NCBI RefSeq assembly: GCF_011764565.1
Contig: NZ_AP022871.1
Location: 7,688,320 to 7,752,319 of the forward strand
Direction of reading: 5' to 3'
Length of the DNA: 64,000 bases
Origin: Phytohabitans suffuscus
GTDB lineage: Bacteria > Actinomycetota > Actinomycetes > Mycobacteriales > Micromonosporaceae
Below the pieces are notes generated by a model. That model made no database searches and was not told the DNA's origin. It saw only the letters and a list, made by a program, of their open reading frames with translations. Shown here piece by piece: positions 27,412 to 35,853 of the stretch (its first letter is position 1; every line of letters begins with the position of its first letter). A program made the position numbers and the translations under genes.

Positions 27412-27879
27412 GTGTCACGACGGGATCAGATCCGGATGTCGGACGACGAGGCGTACGCGTTCCTGGAGTCGCAGCGGCTCGGCGTGCTCGGCACGGTCGG
27501 CCCGGACGGCGCCCCGCACCTGGTGAACGTCGGGTACCTGGTGGCGGGCCGGCGGATCGTCTTCACGTCCTTCGCGGCGGCGCAGAAGGTCCGCAACATC
27601 GAGCGCGCCGCAAACGTGACCCTGCTGGTCGAGGTCCCGTGGCCCTACAACGAGATCCAGGGCGTGATGGTCACCGGCGGTACCGAGATCGTCGGCGACA
27701 CCGCCACGGTGATCGACATAACGACGCGGATGAGGGCGAAGCACGCCGCGATGAGCGGGTCGGCTGAAGGCACGCCGGACATCGACATCGCGCGGCACGC
27801 CGCCAAGCGGGTCGCGGTCTTCGTCGAGCCCACGCGGATCCGCAGCTGGGACCACCGCCGGCTCGGCGGGACGTACTGA
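27412..27879 (+). CDS. PNPOx-like split-barrel (putative F420/FMN) protein
   Basis: A 155-aa protein with EAYAFLESQRLGVLGTVGPDGAPHLVNVGYLVAGRRIVF and a KVRNIERAANVTLLVE strand, typical of F420- or FMN-binding pyridoxamine-oxidase-like proteins. The C-terminal RIRSWDHRRLGG resembles F420-dependent members. It starts with GTG about 35 nt after the aldo/keto reductase. Confidence 0.83.
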   Translation: MSRRDQIRMSDDEAYAFLESQRLGVLGTVGPDGAPHLVNVGYLVAGRRIVFTSFAAAQKVRNIERAANVTLLVEVPWPYNEIQGVMVTGGTEIVGDTATVIDITTRMRAKHAAMSGSAEGTPDIDIARHAAKRVAVFVEPTRIRSWDHRRLGGTY

Positions 27880-27883
27880 CCGC

Positions 27884-28942
27884 ATGACCGCCACGACGGA
27901 TCAACGGTCCTGGTACCTCGGCGGCCCGGAGGAGGTCGGCGACGGCGTCGTCCGGCTGCCCATGCCGGTCGGCGTCCGGGAGCTGCACGCGGTCAACGTG
28001 TACGTCCTGAGCGACCGGGACGGCGCGATCGACCTGATCGACGCCGGCGACGCGAGCGAGGTCGCCGTGCACACCCTGGACGAGGCCCTGCGCGGGATCG
28101 GCGGCGGCGTCGACGCGGTGCGCCGCGTCCTGGTCACGCACGTGCATCCCGACCACTACACGCTGGCCCCGCCCATCCGCGCCCGCGCCGGCGCCACCGT
28201 ACACCTGGGCAGCGGCGAGCGTGAGAACGTACGGCAGATCAACCGGTTGATCCGTGGTGAACGCGAGGTCCAGGTGCTCGCCGACCTGGAACGGGTGGGT
28301 GCCACCGCGCTCACCCGCGAGCTCGAACCCGGACGGCTGAACGCGTCGCGAGGCGGCGACGAGCTGGCCGAGCCGGACGTGTGGACCGTCGACGGTGAGC
28401 GGATCCGGGCCGGCCGGGGAGACGTCACCGCGCTCGCGACGCCGGGGCACACGCGGGGCCACGTCGTCTTCCACGACCAGGAGCAGGGCCGGTACTTCAG
28501 CGGCGACCACGTGCTCCCGCACATCACCCCGTCGATCGGGTTCGAGTCCGCTCCGGTGAGCTCGGCACTCGCCGACTACCTCGGTTCCCTGCGACGGCTG
28601 CTCGAACTGCCCGACGGAGTGCTCCTTCCCGCTCATGGGCCGACCGCGCCGTCGACGCACGCCCGGGTGCGCGAGCTGCTCGATCACCACGAGACGCGCC
28701 TGGCCCAGACACTCGACGCGGTCCAGGACCGTGGGTCCACGCCCTTCGAGGTCGCCCGCCGGCTCACCTGGACCCGGCACGAGCGGCGGTTCGCCGAGCT
28801 TCACGCCTGGCACCGCTTCCTCGCGTCCACCGAGACCGCCGCCCACCTGGAGGTGCTGGTCGACCGGCGGTTGCTCGACCGCGCCCCGGGCGGCGGGGGC
28901 GCGGACGTGTACCGACCCGCTGGAGGTTGCCGTGTGGCTTGA
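27884..28942 (+). CDS. MBL-fold metallo-hydrolase
   Basis: A 352-aa metallo-beta-lactamase-fold protein with the metal motif THVHPDHY (HxHxDH), then PGHTRGHVVF and FSGDHVLPHITP supplying later His and Asp ligands. A C-terminal helical domain (WTRHERRFAELHAWHRFLAS) resembles the beta-lactamase-associated winged-helix of LACTB2-like enzymes. It may hydrolyse an acyl-CoA or lactone. It overlaps the start of the following ligase by 11 bp. Confidence 0.88.
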   Translation: MTATTDQRSWYLGGPEEVGDGVVRLPMPVGVRELHAVNVYVLSDRDGAIDLIDAGDASEVAVHTLDEALRGIGGGVDAVRRVLVTHVHPDHYTLAPPIRARAGATVHLGSGERENVRQINRLIRGEREVQVLADLERVGATALTRELEPGRLNASRGGDELAEPDVWTVDGERIRAGRGDVTALATPGHTRGHVVFHDQEQGRYFSGDHVLPHITPSIGFESAPVSSALADYLGSLRRLLELPDGVLLPAHGPTAPSTHARVRELLDHHETRLAQTLDAVQDRGSTPFEVARRLTWTRHERRFAELHAWHRFLASTETAAHLEVLVDRRLLDRAPGGGGADVYRPAGGCRVA

Positions 28943-30506
28943 CCGTGACCGCGCCGTGCTCCGCACCGTCATCGAGGCGAACGCCGCCGACCATCCCGAG
29001 CGTCCGGTCGTGGAGTTCGAGGACGGCGAGACCTGGAACAGCGTCAGGGTGCGCGACGAGTCGTACCGGGCCGCGAACGTCCTGGCGTCGTGGGGCGTCC
29101 GCCAGGGTGACCGCGTGGGCATCATGCTCGCCAACGGGCCCGACTTCGTCCGGGCCTGGTGGGGCGCGCGCTGCCTGGGCACCGCCGTCATGCCGATGAA
29201 CCCGGCGCTCAAGGGCCGGATGCTCAGCCATCCGCTGGGGGTCGCGGAGCCGGATGTCGTCGTGACGACGCCCGACCAGGCCGCCGCCGCGGCGGACGAG
29301 CTCGCTCCATATCGGACACTCGATCCGGCCGCCCTCCGCGAGGGGCCGGCCGGCGAGCCGCGACTGCGGCGTCCGATCGAGCTCGCCGACCCGGAGGTGA
29401 TCCTGATGACCTCGGGAACGACGGGCCCGTCCAAGCTGTGGTCGTCCACGGTCCTGCAGGCGTCGACCACGGGCGCGTACGTGCGGGACGGCAACCTCAC
29501 CCCGGCGGACCGGTTCCTGGTCGACCTCCCGCTGTTCCACACCGCCGGCCTCGGTGTGACGGCCGGGTGCATGCGCTCCGGCACGGTCGCCGTCCTGCGC
29601 CGCCGCCCGTCCCTGGCCCGCTACTTCGAGATCGCGCGCGACGCCGGTGTGACGGCCGGCTTCCTGGTCGGGTCGATGGCGGCGAAACTGCTCGCCACGC
29701 CGCGGACGCCGTACGACCGCGACCACCGCCTGCGCGTCATGGTCGCCGCGCCGCTGCCGCCGGACCTGGACAGGTTCGTGGAGCGGTTCGGCGTCGAACG
29801 GATCCTGACCTCGTTCGGCAGCACCGAGACGGGCGGCCCGATCGGCACCGGCGCACACAGCGACCTGCCCACCCCGGGATCCGCCGGCCGCGAGCGACCG
29901 GGCTACGGCGAGTACAAGCTCGTCGACGGCGGCGGCGCGGAGGTGCCCACGGGCGAGGTGGGGGAGCTGCTCATCCGCCCGGCGCACGAGGCGATGCTGC
30001 GGGGCCACTACCTGAAGGACGAGGAGGCGAACGCCAGGGCATGGGACGGAGGCTGGTTCCACACCGGTGACCTGTTCCGCAAGAGCCCCGACGGTGAGTA
30101 CTTCTGGGTCGGCCGGGACCGGGACACGATCCGGCGGCGCGGGGAGAACATCTCGAGCTTCGAGGTCGAGCGTGAGGTCATGCTCGAACCCGCCGTGGCA
30201 TCGGTGGCGTGCGTCGGCGTCGACGCTCATGACGACGTCGGGGTCGAGGTCAAGGTCTATGTCGTCGCCGTCCCCGGGGTCGAGACCGTCGACTTCGAGG
30301 CGATGGCGGGCAACCTCGCCGAGCGGATGCCGGCGTACATGGTGCCGCGGTACTTCGAGCTGATCGACGAGCTGCCCATGACCGCCACGCAGCGGGTCGC
30401 CAAGTACCTTCTCCGGCAACGCGGGAACGACCCCGGCACATGGGACAGAAAGCACCTGTCGACGATCGGAAGCCAGCGGGGTGGCGTGGTGCGCCGCTTC
30501 TCATGA
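28932..30506 (+). CDS. AMP-dependent acyl-CoA synthetase/ligase
   Basis: A 524-aa ANL enzyme: MTSGTTGPSKL P-loop, FGSTETGGP in place of the usual YGxTE, WFHTGDL and an RRRGENISSFEVE hinge, and a C-terminal catalytic Lys in TATQRVAKYLL. It is intact, unlike the homologue at the window start. A GGAGG sits 5 nt before the GTG at 28932. It overlaps the MBL gene, suggesting translational coupling. Carnitine/crotonobetaine-ligase-like features are present, but the substrate is unknown. Confidence 0.9.
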   Translation: MWLDRDRAVLRTVIEANAADHPERPVVEFEDGETWNSVRVRDESYRAANVLASWGVRQGDRVGIMLANGPDFVRAWWGARCLGTAVMPMNPALKGRMLSHPLGVAEPDVVVTTPDQAAAAADELAPYRTLDPAALREGPAGEPRLRRPIELADPEVILMTSGTTGPSKLWSSTVLQASTTGAYVRDGNLTPADRFLVDLPLFHTAGLGVTAGCMRSGTVAVLRRRPSLARYFEIARDAGVTAGFLVGSMAAKLLATPRTPYDRDHRLRVMVAAPLPPDLDRFVERFGVERILTSFGSTETGGPIGTGAHSDLPTPGSAGRERPGYGEYKLVDGGGAEVPTGEVGELLIRPAHEAMLRGHYLKDEEANARAWDGGWFHTGDLFRKSPDGEYFWVGRDRDTIRRRGENISSFEVEREVMLEPAVASVACVGVDAHDDVGVEVKVYVVAVPGVETVDFEAMAGNLAERMPAYMVPRYFELIDELPMTATQRVAKYLLRQRGNDPGTWDRKHLSTIGSQRGGVVRRFS

Positions 30507-30517
30507 GAGCGCTCCCA
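30504..30517. promoter_or_regulatory. LacI-family operator (CebR-type)
   Basis: TGAGAGCGCTCCCA differs in one base from the palindrome TGGGAGCGCTCCCA bound by CebR-like LacI proteins of actinomycetes. It lies 57 bp before the LacI gene start and overlaps the ligase stop codon, so autoregulation is likely. Confidence 0.65.
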
Positions 30518-30573
30518 CGCCTATCGTGGGTGGGTGCCGTCGTTGGCTCGGCGGCGCAGGAGGCGTGGTTGGC

Positions 30574-31572
30574 ATGAATGGCTCCAGACCGACGATCGAG
30601 GATGTCGCGCGCGTCGCGGGTGTGTCGCGCGCCACCGCCTCACGAGTGCTCAACGACGCGCCCGGGGCCTCCGAGGTGCTTCGGCGACGCGTCACCCAGG
30701 CCATCGCGGACCTGGGCTACCGCCCCAACGAGACCGCGCGGGCGCTGGCCTCCGGCCGCCAGCGCACGGTCGACCTGATCGCGGTCATCGACAACCCGGA
30801 CCTCGCCCTCGGCGCGCACCCGTACTACAGCCGGGTCCTGGCCGGGGTGGTGGCCGCCCTGGAGACCGTGAACGTCCAACTGCGCGTCCAGGTCGTCGCC
30901 GAGCACGACACGGCTCGCCGGATCGACACGATCGCGGCGGACCTCACCGCCGGCGCGATCCTGGCCAACGCCGCCCCGGACCTCGCCACCCAGCTGCACC
31001 AGCGCAGCCGCAAGGTGGTGTCCATCGTCCCCACCGCGCCGTCCGTGCCCGCCGTCGAGGCCGACAACGCCGGCGGCGCCCACGCCGCCGTACGGCACCT
31101 GCACGCCCTCGGCCGGCGCCGGATCGCGGCCATCCACGGCCCCGACCTCAACACCTGCGCCATCGCCCGGCGCGCCGGACACCGGCGTGCCGTCAAGGCG
31201 TTCAAGCTCCCGGACATCAGCACCGCGGGCGGCTTCACCCGCGAAGGCGGCCACGCCGCGGCGCTGCGACTGCTCGACGAGCACCCCGACATCGACGCCA
31301 TGTTCGTCGCCTGCGACCTGATGGCCGCGGGCGCGATCCAGGCGATCACCGCCACCGGCCGCCGGGTGCCACACGACGTCTCCGTCATCGGCTTCGACGA
31401 CAACGTCGTCGCGATCTGCACCAACCCGCTGCTGACCACGATGCGGCTACCCACCGAGGAGATGGCCACCGCCGCCACGCGGATGCTGCTCACCGGCACC
31501 ATCACGCCCGGACACCGCGAACGCTTCACGGTCGAGCTCGTCGAGCGCGACAGCGCCAGCCCAGTGGGATGA
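30574..31572 (+). CDS. LacI-family transcriptional regulator
   Basis: A 332-aa regulator with the N-terminal helix-turn-helix TIEDVARVAGVSRATASRVLN and a periplasmic-binding-like effector domain ending in VSVIGFDDNVVAICTNPLLTTMRLP. AGGAGG lies 9 nt before the ATG, which decides the start. Sugar ligand unknown; the CebR-type site upstream hints at an oligosaccharide, and no sugar transporter is adjacent. The short dispersed repeat follows its stop. Confidence 0.9.
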   Translation: MNGSRPTIEDVARVAGVSRATASRVLNDAPGASEVLRRRVTQAIADLGYRPNETARALASGRQRTVDLIAVIDNPDLALGAHPYYSRVLAGVVAALETVNVQLRVQVVAEHDTARRIDTIAADLTAGAILANAAPDLATQLHQRSRKVVSIVPTAPSVPAVEADNAGGAHAAVRHLHALGRRRIAAIHGPDLNTCAIARRAGHRRAVKAFKLPDISTAGGFTREGGHAAALRLLDEHPDIDAMFVACDLMAAGAIQAITATGRRVPHDVSVIGFDDNVVAICTNPLLTTMRLPTEEMATAATRMLLTGTITPGHRERFTVELVERDSASPVG

Positions 31573-31597
31573 CGCCAGGTCGTCTTCGGAGATTTTC

Positions 31598-31654
31598 GGG
31601 CTACCGCGACGCCCGTCGTGGTCCGGACCGTTGCTCCCGCGGCCTCACCCTCCG
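31598..31654 (+). repeat. Short dispersed repeat, copy 2
   Basis: GGGCTACCGCGACGCCCG followed by the GTGGTC block and CTCCCGCGGCCTCACCCTCC, matching the copies at 17934-17991 (inverted) and 61273-61330. It starts 26 bp after the LacI stop. Confidence 0.75.
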
Positions 31655-31860
31655 CGTCACACACCCCGAACCCCTATGGGGCAGTGGTGGGTAACGGTTG
31701 ATCGGCGCGGGCCCGGGGTTGCTGTCGATCAGGGACTTCATGGTCGGACACACCGGCCGGCACGCCCACCAAGTCCCTGGTCAACCCTCGGGGGGCCGCT
31801 TGCGGCAGCGGGTCGGAAGGCCCTCGTGAGCGACCACCCGGAGGGGGGATGGGGTGTGTG

Positions 31861-32040
31861 AGGCCGCGCGGGAGCGACGGTCCGGACCCTATGCCACTCA
31901 CCGTTAGCCGATCATGGAGTCGGGCCGGTGCCAGATCCCCCGGGTGGGCAGGGAAATCTCCGCGCACCCGGAGCACTCGGCCGTTCGTGGCACTCCTCGT
32001 CGCCTCGGAGAATCCGCAGCCCACAGCCTTGATCAAACGA
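31861..32040 (+). repeat. 180-bp direct repeat, unit 1
   Basis: Shares CTATGCCACTCACCGTTAGC, CGATCATGGAGTCGGGCCGG, CGGCCGTTCGTGGCACTCC and the end AGCCCACAGCCTTGATCAAAC with unit 2. Identity is roughly 90 percent by eye. Confidence 0.85.
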
Positions 32041-32376
32041 GGCTGAATCGGGGATGGGGGTCCGGACCACTGCTCCCGCCGCCTCACCTCCGCGGTCGGC
32101 CGGCACAATCCGGGCGCCGCGTCCGTCCCGGGGCCTGCGCTGGTTGCGGGTCCGGGGGCCAGCCGCGGTCGCCGATTTGCTGCGGTCGTTGGTGGGAGGC
32201 GGCAAGAGCCTGGGTCTTGCTGCCCTGCCGGCGGTGGGAGATCGCAAACCTTGGGTTTGTTCGGATCTTGGCCGGTCCGCGATCCGGTTGTCGCGCTGCC
32301 CGAGCGGCCGGCGGAAGTGGGCGGCTCGGGACGGGCCTGGCGGTCCGGGGTGGGATGTGGGTCGCGGAGCCTGTCA

Positions 32377-32555
32377 GGCCGCGCGGAAGCAGCGGCGCGG
32401 ACCCCTATGCCACTCACCGTTAGCCGATCATGGAGTCGGGCCGGTGCCAGGTCACCCCGGGTGGGCAGGGAAATCTCTGCGCGCCCGGGGTGCTCGGCCG
32501 TTCGTGGCACTCCGCGTCGCCTCGGAGAATCCGCAGCCCACAGCCTTGATCAAAC
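32377..32555 (+). repeat. 180-bp direct repeat, unit 2
   Basis: Second unit of the pair beginning at 31861. A partial inverted relative lies at about 62268-62345. Confidence 0.85.
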
Positions 32556-32556
32556 T

Positions 32557-33000
32557 ATGGAGCTTTCGCGGTCAGGGTCGAGCGGATGGCGAGGCGGCCG
32601 GGGTCGCGGTGCGGCGGTGCCGCCGCCAAAATCGGCTGGTTTGTCTTCGTCGACCAGCCGGAACCGATCCCTCGGGCCTTGCGACGGGCGGGCAAATCGG
32701 GCGGAAAGCGGCCGGCGCCAGCTCGGGGAGCGACCGGGCGGCTCTCCAGTGGTTCTCATCGGACCGCTGAGGTCCGCGATCACACTGACGAGGAGAGCAA
32801 ACCAGGCGAATTCGGCTCCTGTCCTCGAGTGCGCGGCTCCCGGCAACGGATCGTGGTATGAAACTGCCCCCAGGGGGGCGGATCCGTACCACGATCCACC
32901 GAAACCGGCCCCAGTCTCCGCATCGAGGCGGGCAGACCGGCGGAAGCACAGAGGTCACTGTGGACAGACTCGAACCCTGACCACCGCGGACGTCGCGGTA
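32557..33000 (+). repeat. Hairpin-bearing dispersed repeat, copy 1
   Basis: Begins ATGGAGCTTTCGCGGTCAGG and includes the block GGGCGGAAAGCGGCCGGCGC. It contains a perfect 11-nt inverted repeat, GGATCGTGGTA (32848-32858) and TACCACGATCC (32887-32897), around a 28-nt loop that itself holds a C-run/G-run hairpin. Matching copies are at 61452-61763 and 61764-62255. Confidence 0.8.
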
Positions 33001-33189
33001 GCTCGAAGTCCCTTGGCGGCGGTCCGGTTTGTCCCCATTGGCAAGCTGATCGCGGACGCCAGCGGCCCCTGGGGGAAGCGGTCTGCAACACCGACCACTG
33101 TGGACATACCTGGACCGCCCACCCTTGGTGAGCGAACAAACCAGCAGAAAGCGCCGCCCCGCGACCAGCCCGGCGCGGGCCTGAGGGTT

Positions 33190-33660
33190 TCAGCAGCAGC
33201 TTGCGGGCGCGGCGGCGGCCGGCTGCGGCTTGTCGCCGGTGGTGTCGGGTTCGCCGCAGCGGCACGGGGTGCCGGTGGCCTTGGTGAGCTGGTCGGCGTC
33301 GCTCTTGACCACGTACACCTCCCACGGCTCGCGGCCGGGACCGTGCACCCACACCTTGTCCTGGACGGCGTAGCAGCACGAGGTGTCGTTCTCCTCCACG
33401 GTCAGCAGCCCGGCCTCCCGCAACCGGGAGGTGGCCGCGGTGACCTCGTCGGTGCCGAACACCTCCACGCCGAGGTGGTCCATGACGGTGGGCTGGCCGG
33501 GCTCGCCCTCGATCAGCACCAGCTTCAGCGGCGGCTCCTCGACGGCGAAGTTCGCATATCCCGGCCGCAGCTTGGCCGGCTCCACGCCGAACAGCTTCGA
33601 GTAGAAGCCGATCGAGCCTTCCAGGTCGGACACCCGCAACGCGAGCTGAACACGCGACAT
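33190..33660 (-). CDS. arsI: ArsI/CadI-family metalloenzyme (putative C-As lyase)
   Basis: A 156-aa VOC-type protein (VQLALRVSDLEGSIGFYSKLFGVEPAKLRPGYANF) with the vicinal cysteines typical of ArsI in ENDTSCCYAVQDKVWV, and a Cys-rich tail (PCRCGEP, PASCC). ArsI uses Fe(II) and O2 to cleave the C-As bond of trivalent organoarsenicals; the related CadI is cadmium-induced. It is divergent from arsR with strong palindromes between, so it is probably de-repressed by the same metalloid. Activity on organoarsenicals is inferred from family and context. Confidence 0.85.
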   Translation of the reverse strand: MSRVQLALRVSDLEGSIGFYSKLFGVEPAKLRPGYANFAVEEPPLKLVLIEGEPGQPTVMDHLGVEVFGTDEVTAATSRLREAGLLTVEENDTSCCYAVQDKVWVHGPGREPWEVYVVKSDADQLTKATGTPCRCGEPDTTGDKPQPAAAAPASCC

Positions 33661-33676
33661 CCCGCACCTCACCTGT

Positions 33677-33700
33677 CTGTCTAGAGAACTCTCTAGACAG
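33677..33700. promoter_or_regulatory. ArsR operator palindrome
   Basis: A perfect dyad of two 11-nt arms (CTGTCTAGAGA and its complement) around AC, in the 76-bp gap between arsI and arsR. A second imperfect dyad around GCTCTATCTAGAGAGC lies at about 33706-33721, and a further TCTAG half-site follows in the arsR start region. Confidence 0.75.
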
Positions 33701-33736
33701 CTTGCGCTCTATCTAGAGAGCTGTCAACCTAGAGGG

Positions 33737-34129
33737 GTGTCTAGGCAAGAGCGCGTGCTGCCGATCGTCCCGTCGGTGCGGGCCACGGCGTCCGGGTGCT
33801 GCGAGCCGTTGGTCAGCGAGGCGCTGACCCCCGAGGGCGCGGCCGACCTGGCGCGCACGTTCAAGGTGCTCGGCGACCCGGTCCGGCTGCGGGTGCTGTC
33901 GCTCATCGCCGCCCGCAAGGGTGGCGAGGTCTGTGTCTGCGAGATCACCGACGCGTTCGACCTGACCGGGCCGACGATCTCCTACCACCTGCGGCAGCTG
34001 CGCGAGGCCGACCTGGTCGACTGCGAGCGCCGGGGCACCTGGGTCTACTACTGGATCAAGCCGGAGCGACTAGCGCTGCTCTCGCAGTTCCTCGACCCGT
34101 CCGGCCAGCCCGCGCCGGTCCACGCGTGA
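33737..34129 (+). CDS. arsR: ArsR-family metalloregulator
   Basis: A 130-aa winged-helix repressor: FKVLGDPVRLRVLSLIAARKGGEVCVCEITDAFDLTGPTISYHLRQLREADLV. The ELCVCDL-type box is present as EVCVCEI, giving two cysteines for arsenite in the DNA-binding helix region, and an N-terminal GCCEPL could add more. Starts GTG. The stop overlaps the aquaporin start in a GTGA. It probably represses both itself with its operon and the divergent arsI. Confidence 0.92.
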   Translation: MSRQERVLPIVPSVRATASGCCEPLVSEALTPEGAADLARTFKVLGDPVRLRVLSLIAARKGGEVCVCEITDAFDLTGPTISYHLRQLREADLVDCERRGTWVYYWIKPERLALLSQFLDPSGQPAPVHA

Positions 34130-34857
34130 GCCTGGCCCGCCGGGCCAGCGCCGAGCTGGCCGGCACCGCCCTGCTGGTCGCCGCCGTCGTCGGGTCCGGG
34201 ATCGCCGCCGCCCGGCTGTCCCCGCACGACGCCGGCCTGCAGCTGCTGCAGAACGCGGTCGCCACCGCCCTGGCGCTCGGCGCGCTGATCCTCACCTTCG
34301 GGCCGGTCTCCGGCGCGCACCTCAACCCGGTCGTGTCCGCCGTCGACTGGTGGCTCGGCCGCCGGGCCAGCACCGGCGGCCTCACCGGATCCGAGCTGGC
34401 CGCCTACGTCGCCGCCCAGTGCGCCGGCGGGGTGCTCGGTGCGGTGCTCGCGAACGCCATGTTCGACCTGCCCGCCGTCACCTGGGCCACGACCGCCCGC
34501 GCGGGCGGGCACCTGTGGCTGGCCGAGGTCACGGCGACCGCCGGCCTGGTCCTGCTGGTCGTCACGCTGGCCCGCACCGGACGCACCGGCGCCGCACCGG
34601 CGGCGATCGGTGCCTACATCGGCGCCGCCTACTGGTGGACCTCGTCAACCAGCTTCGCCAACCCGGCCGTCACGTTCGGCCGGATGTTCAGCGACACCTT
34701 CGCCGGGATCGCGCCGGGCTCCGTCCCGGCCTTCGTCGCCGCGCAGGCCGCCGGCGGGCTGCTCGCGCTGGCGGCCGCCACCTGGTGGTACCCGCACGCC
34801 GCGCGGGACAGCGCGGACGTCGTCGTTCCGCACGACCAGGAGGTGACCTACCGATGA
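34126..34857 (+). CDS. aqpS: MIP/aquaporin family channel (AqpS-like)
   Basis: A 243-aa six-helix channel with two NPA-type loops: SGAHLNPVVS (NPV, the third residue changed) and SFANPAVTFGRM (NPA with the selectivity-filter Arg). In ars operons AqpS-type channels let arsenite or methylarsenite cross the membrane and can replace an ArsB pump. Starts GTG with a GTGA overlap to arsR and ends with an ATGA overlap to the acetyltransferase. No ArsB/Acr3 pump is in the window, so the channel probably does the export. Confidence 0.88.
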   Translation: MSLARRASAELAGTALLVAAVVGSGIAAARLSPHDAGLQLLQNAVATALALGALILTFGPVSGAHLNPVVSAVDWWLGRRASTGGLTGSELAAYVAAQCAGGVLGAVLANAMFDLPAVTWATTARAGGHLWLAEVTATAGLVLLVVTLARTGRTGAAPAAIGAYIGAAYWWTSSTSFANPAVTFGRMFSDTFAGIAPGSVPAFVAAQAAGGLLALAAATWWYPHAARDSADVVVPHDQEVTYR

Positions 34858-35372
34858 GCGATCCGATCGGCCCGGCCGCCGGGATCCGGCTGGCCCCGAT
34901 GACCGGCGAGCACGCCGGGCAGGTGCTCGACATCTACCGGCTCGGCATCGCCACCGGCAACGCGACCTTCGAGACCGAGCCGCCGACCTGGGACCGGTTC
35001 ACCGCGACCCGGCTGCCGGAGCACCGCTTCGTCGCACTTGACCACACCGGCCGGGTGGTGGGCTGGGTCGCCTGCGGCGCGGTGTCCGACCGCTGCGTCT
35101 ACGCCGGTGTCGTGGAGCACTCCGTCTACGTCCACCCCGACGCCCGGGGCAAAGGTGTCGGCCGGGCGCTGCTTGACGCGCTGATCGCCTCCACCGAGGC
35201 CGCCGGGATCTGGACCATCCAGTCCGGGATCTTCCCCGAGAACACCGCCAGCGCCGCCCTGCACGCCGCCTGCGGCTTCCGCACCGTCGGCACCCGCCAG
35301 CGCATCGGCCGGCACCACGGCACCTGGCGCGACGTGGTGCTCATCGAACGCCGCAGCCCCACCGTCACCTGA
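34854..35372 (+). CDS. arsN1: GNAT N-acetyltransferase, ArsN1/phosphinothricin-acetyltransferase-like
   Basis: A 172-aa GNAT protein: IRLAPMTGEHAGQVLDIYRLGIATGNATFETEPPTW, the acetyl-CoA loop VHPDARGKGVGRALL and a late CGFRTVGTRQRIGRHHGTWRDVVLIERR, all hallmarks of the Pat/Bar group. In an ars operon this corresponds to ArsN1, which acetylates the arsenic antibiotic arsinothricin and sometimes phosphinothricin. The ATGA overlap with the aquaporin gene places it firmly in the operon. Substrate preference is inferred from context. Confidence 0.82.
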   Translation: MSDPIGPAAGIRLAPMTGEHAGQVLDIYRLGIATGNATFETEPPTWDRFTATRLPEHRFVALDHTGRVVGWVACGAVSDRCVYAGVVEHSVYVHPDARGKGVGRALLDALIASTEAAGIWTIQSGIFPENTASAALHAACGFRTVGTRQRIGRHHGTWRDVVLIERRSPTVT

Positions 35373-35386
35373 CCACCGGAGCCACC

Positions 35387-35809
35387 ATGACCAGCAAGCC
35401 CAGCGTCCTGTTCGTCTGCGTCCACAACGCCGGCCGCTCCCAGATGGCCGCCGGCTGGCTGCACCACCTCGCCGGCGACGCGGTCGAGGTCCGCTCCGCC
35501 GGCTCCGAACCAGCCGACCAGATCAACCCGGTCGCGGTCGAGGCGATGGCCGAGGTCGGCATCGACATCACCGCCGGACGGCCCAAGGAGCTCGACTACG
35601 ACGCCGTGCGGGACAGCGACGTCGTCATCACCATGGGCTGCGGCGACACCTGCCCCGTCTTCCCCGGCAAACGCTACGAGGACTGGCAGCTCACCGATCC
35701 CGCCGGCCAACCCCTCGACGTCGTACGCACCGTGCGCGACGACATCCGCGACCGCGTCCAGGCCCTGCTCGACGACCTCACCGGCGGGGTCCGGTTTCGC
35801 GGCAGGTAG
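35387..35809 (+). CDS. arsC: Arsenate reductase, low-molecular-weight phosphatase type
   Basis: A 140-aa enzyme with the P-loop CVHNAGRSQMA (Cx5R) and later cysteines in MGCGDTCPVFPGKRYEDW. It reduces As(V) to As(III) using a thioredoxin or mycothiol-type partner. It is the last gene of arsR-aqpS-arsN-arsC, 14 nt after the acetyltransferase stop. Length and motif spacing are normal. Confidence 0.93.
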   Translation: MTSKPSVLFVCVHNAGRSQMAAGWLHHLAGDAVEVRSAGSEPADQINPVAVEAMAEVGIDITAGRPKELDYDAVRDSDVVITMGCGDTCPVFPGKRYEDWQLTDPAGQPLDVVRTVRDDIRDRVQALLDDLTGGVRFRGR

Positions 35810-35853
35810 GCGCGTATCTGGCACACTGCCCGAGGCGAGACGGGTCGGCGTCG

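Larger units (their letters stand above)
31573..33189. repeat. Non-coding repeat cluster 1
   Basis: About 1.6 kb between the LacI gene and the ArsI-like gene without a believable gene. It is built of modules that recur: the short element (31598-31654, with fragments near 32064 and 32981), a 180-bp direct repeat pair (31861-32040 and 32377-32555), a module at 32215-32360 and a hairpin-bearing module (32557-33000). The last two and part of the 180-bp unit recur at 61252-62581, partly inverted. Confidence 0.75.
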
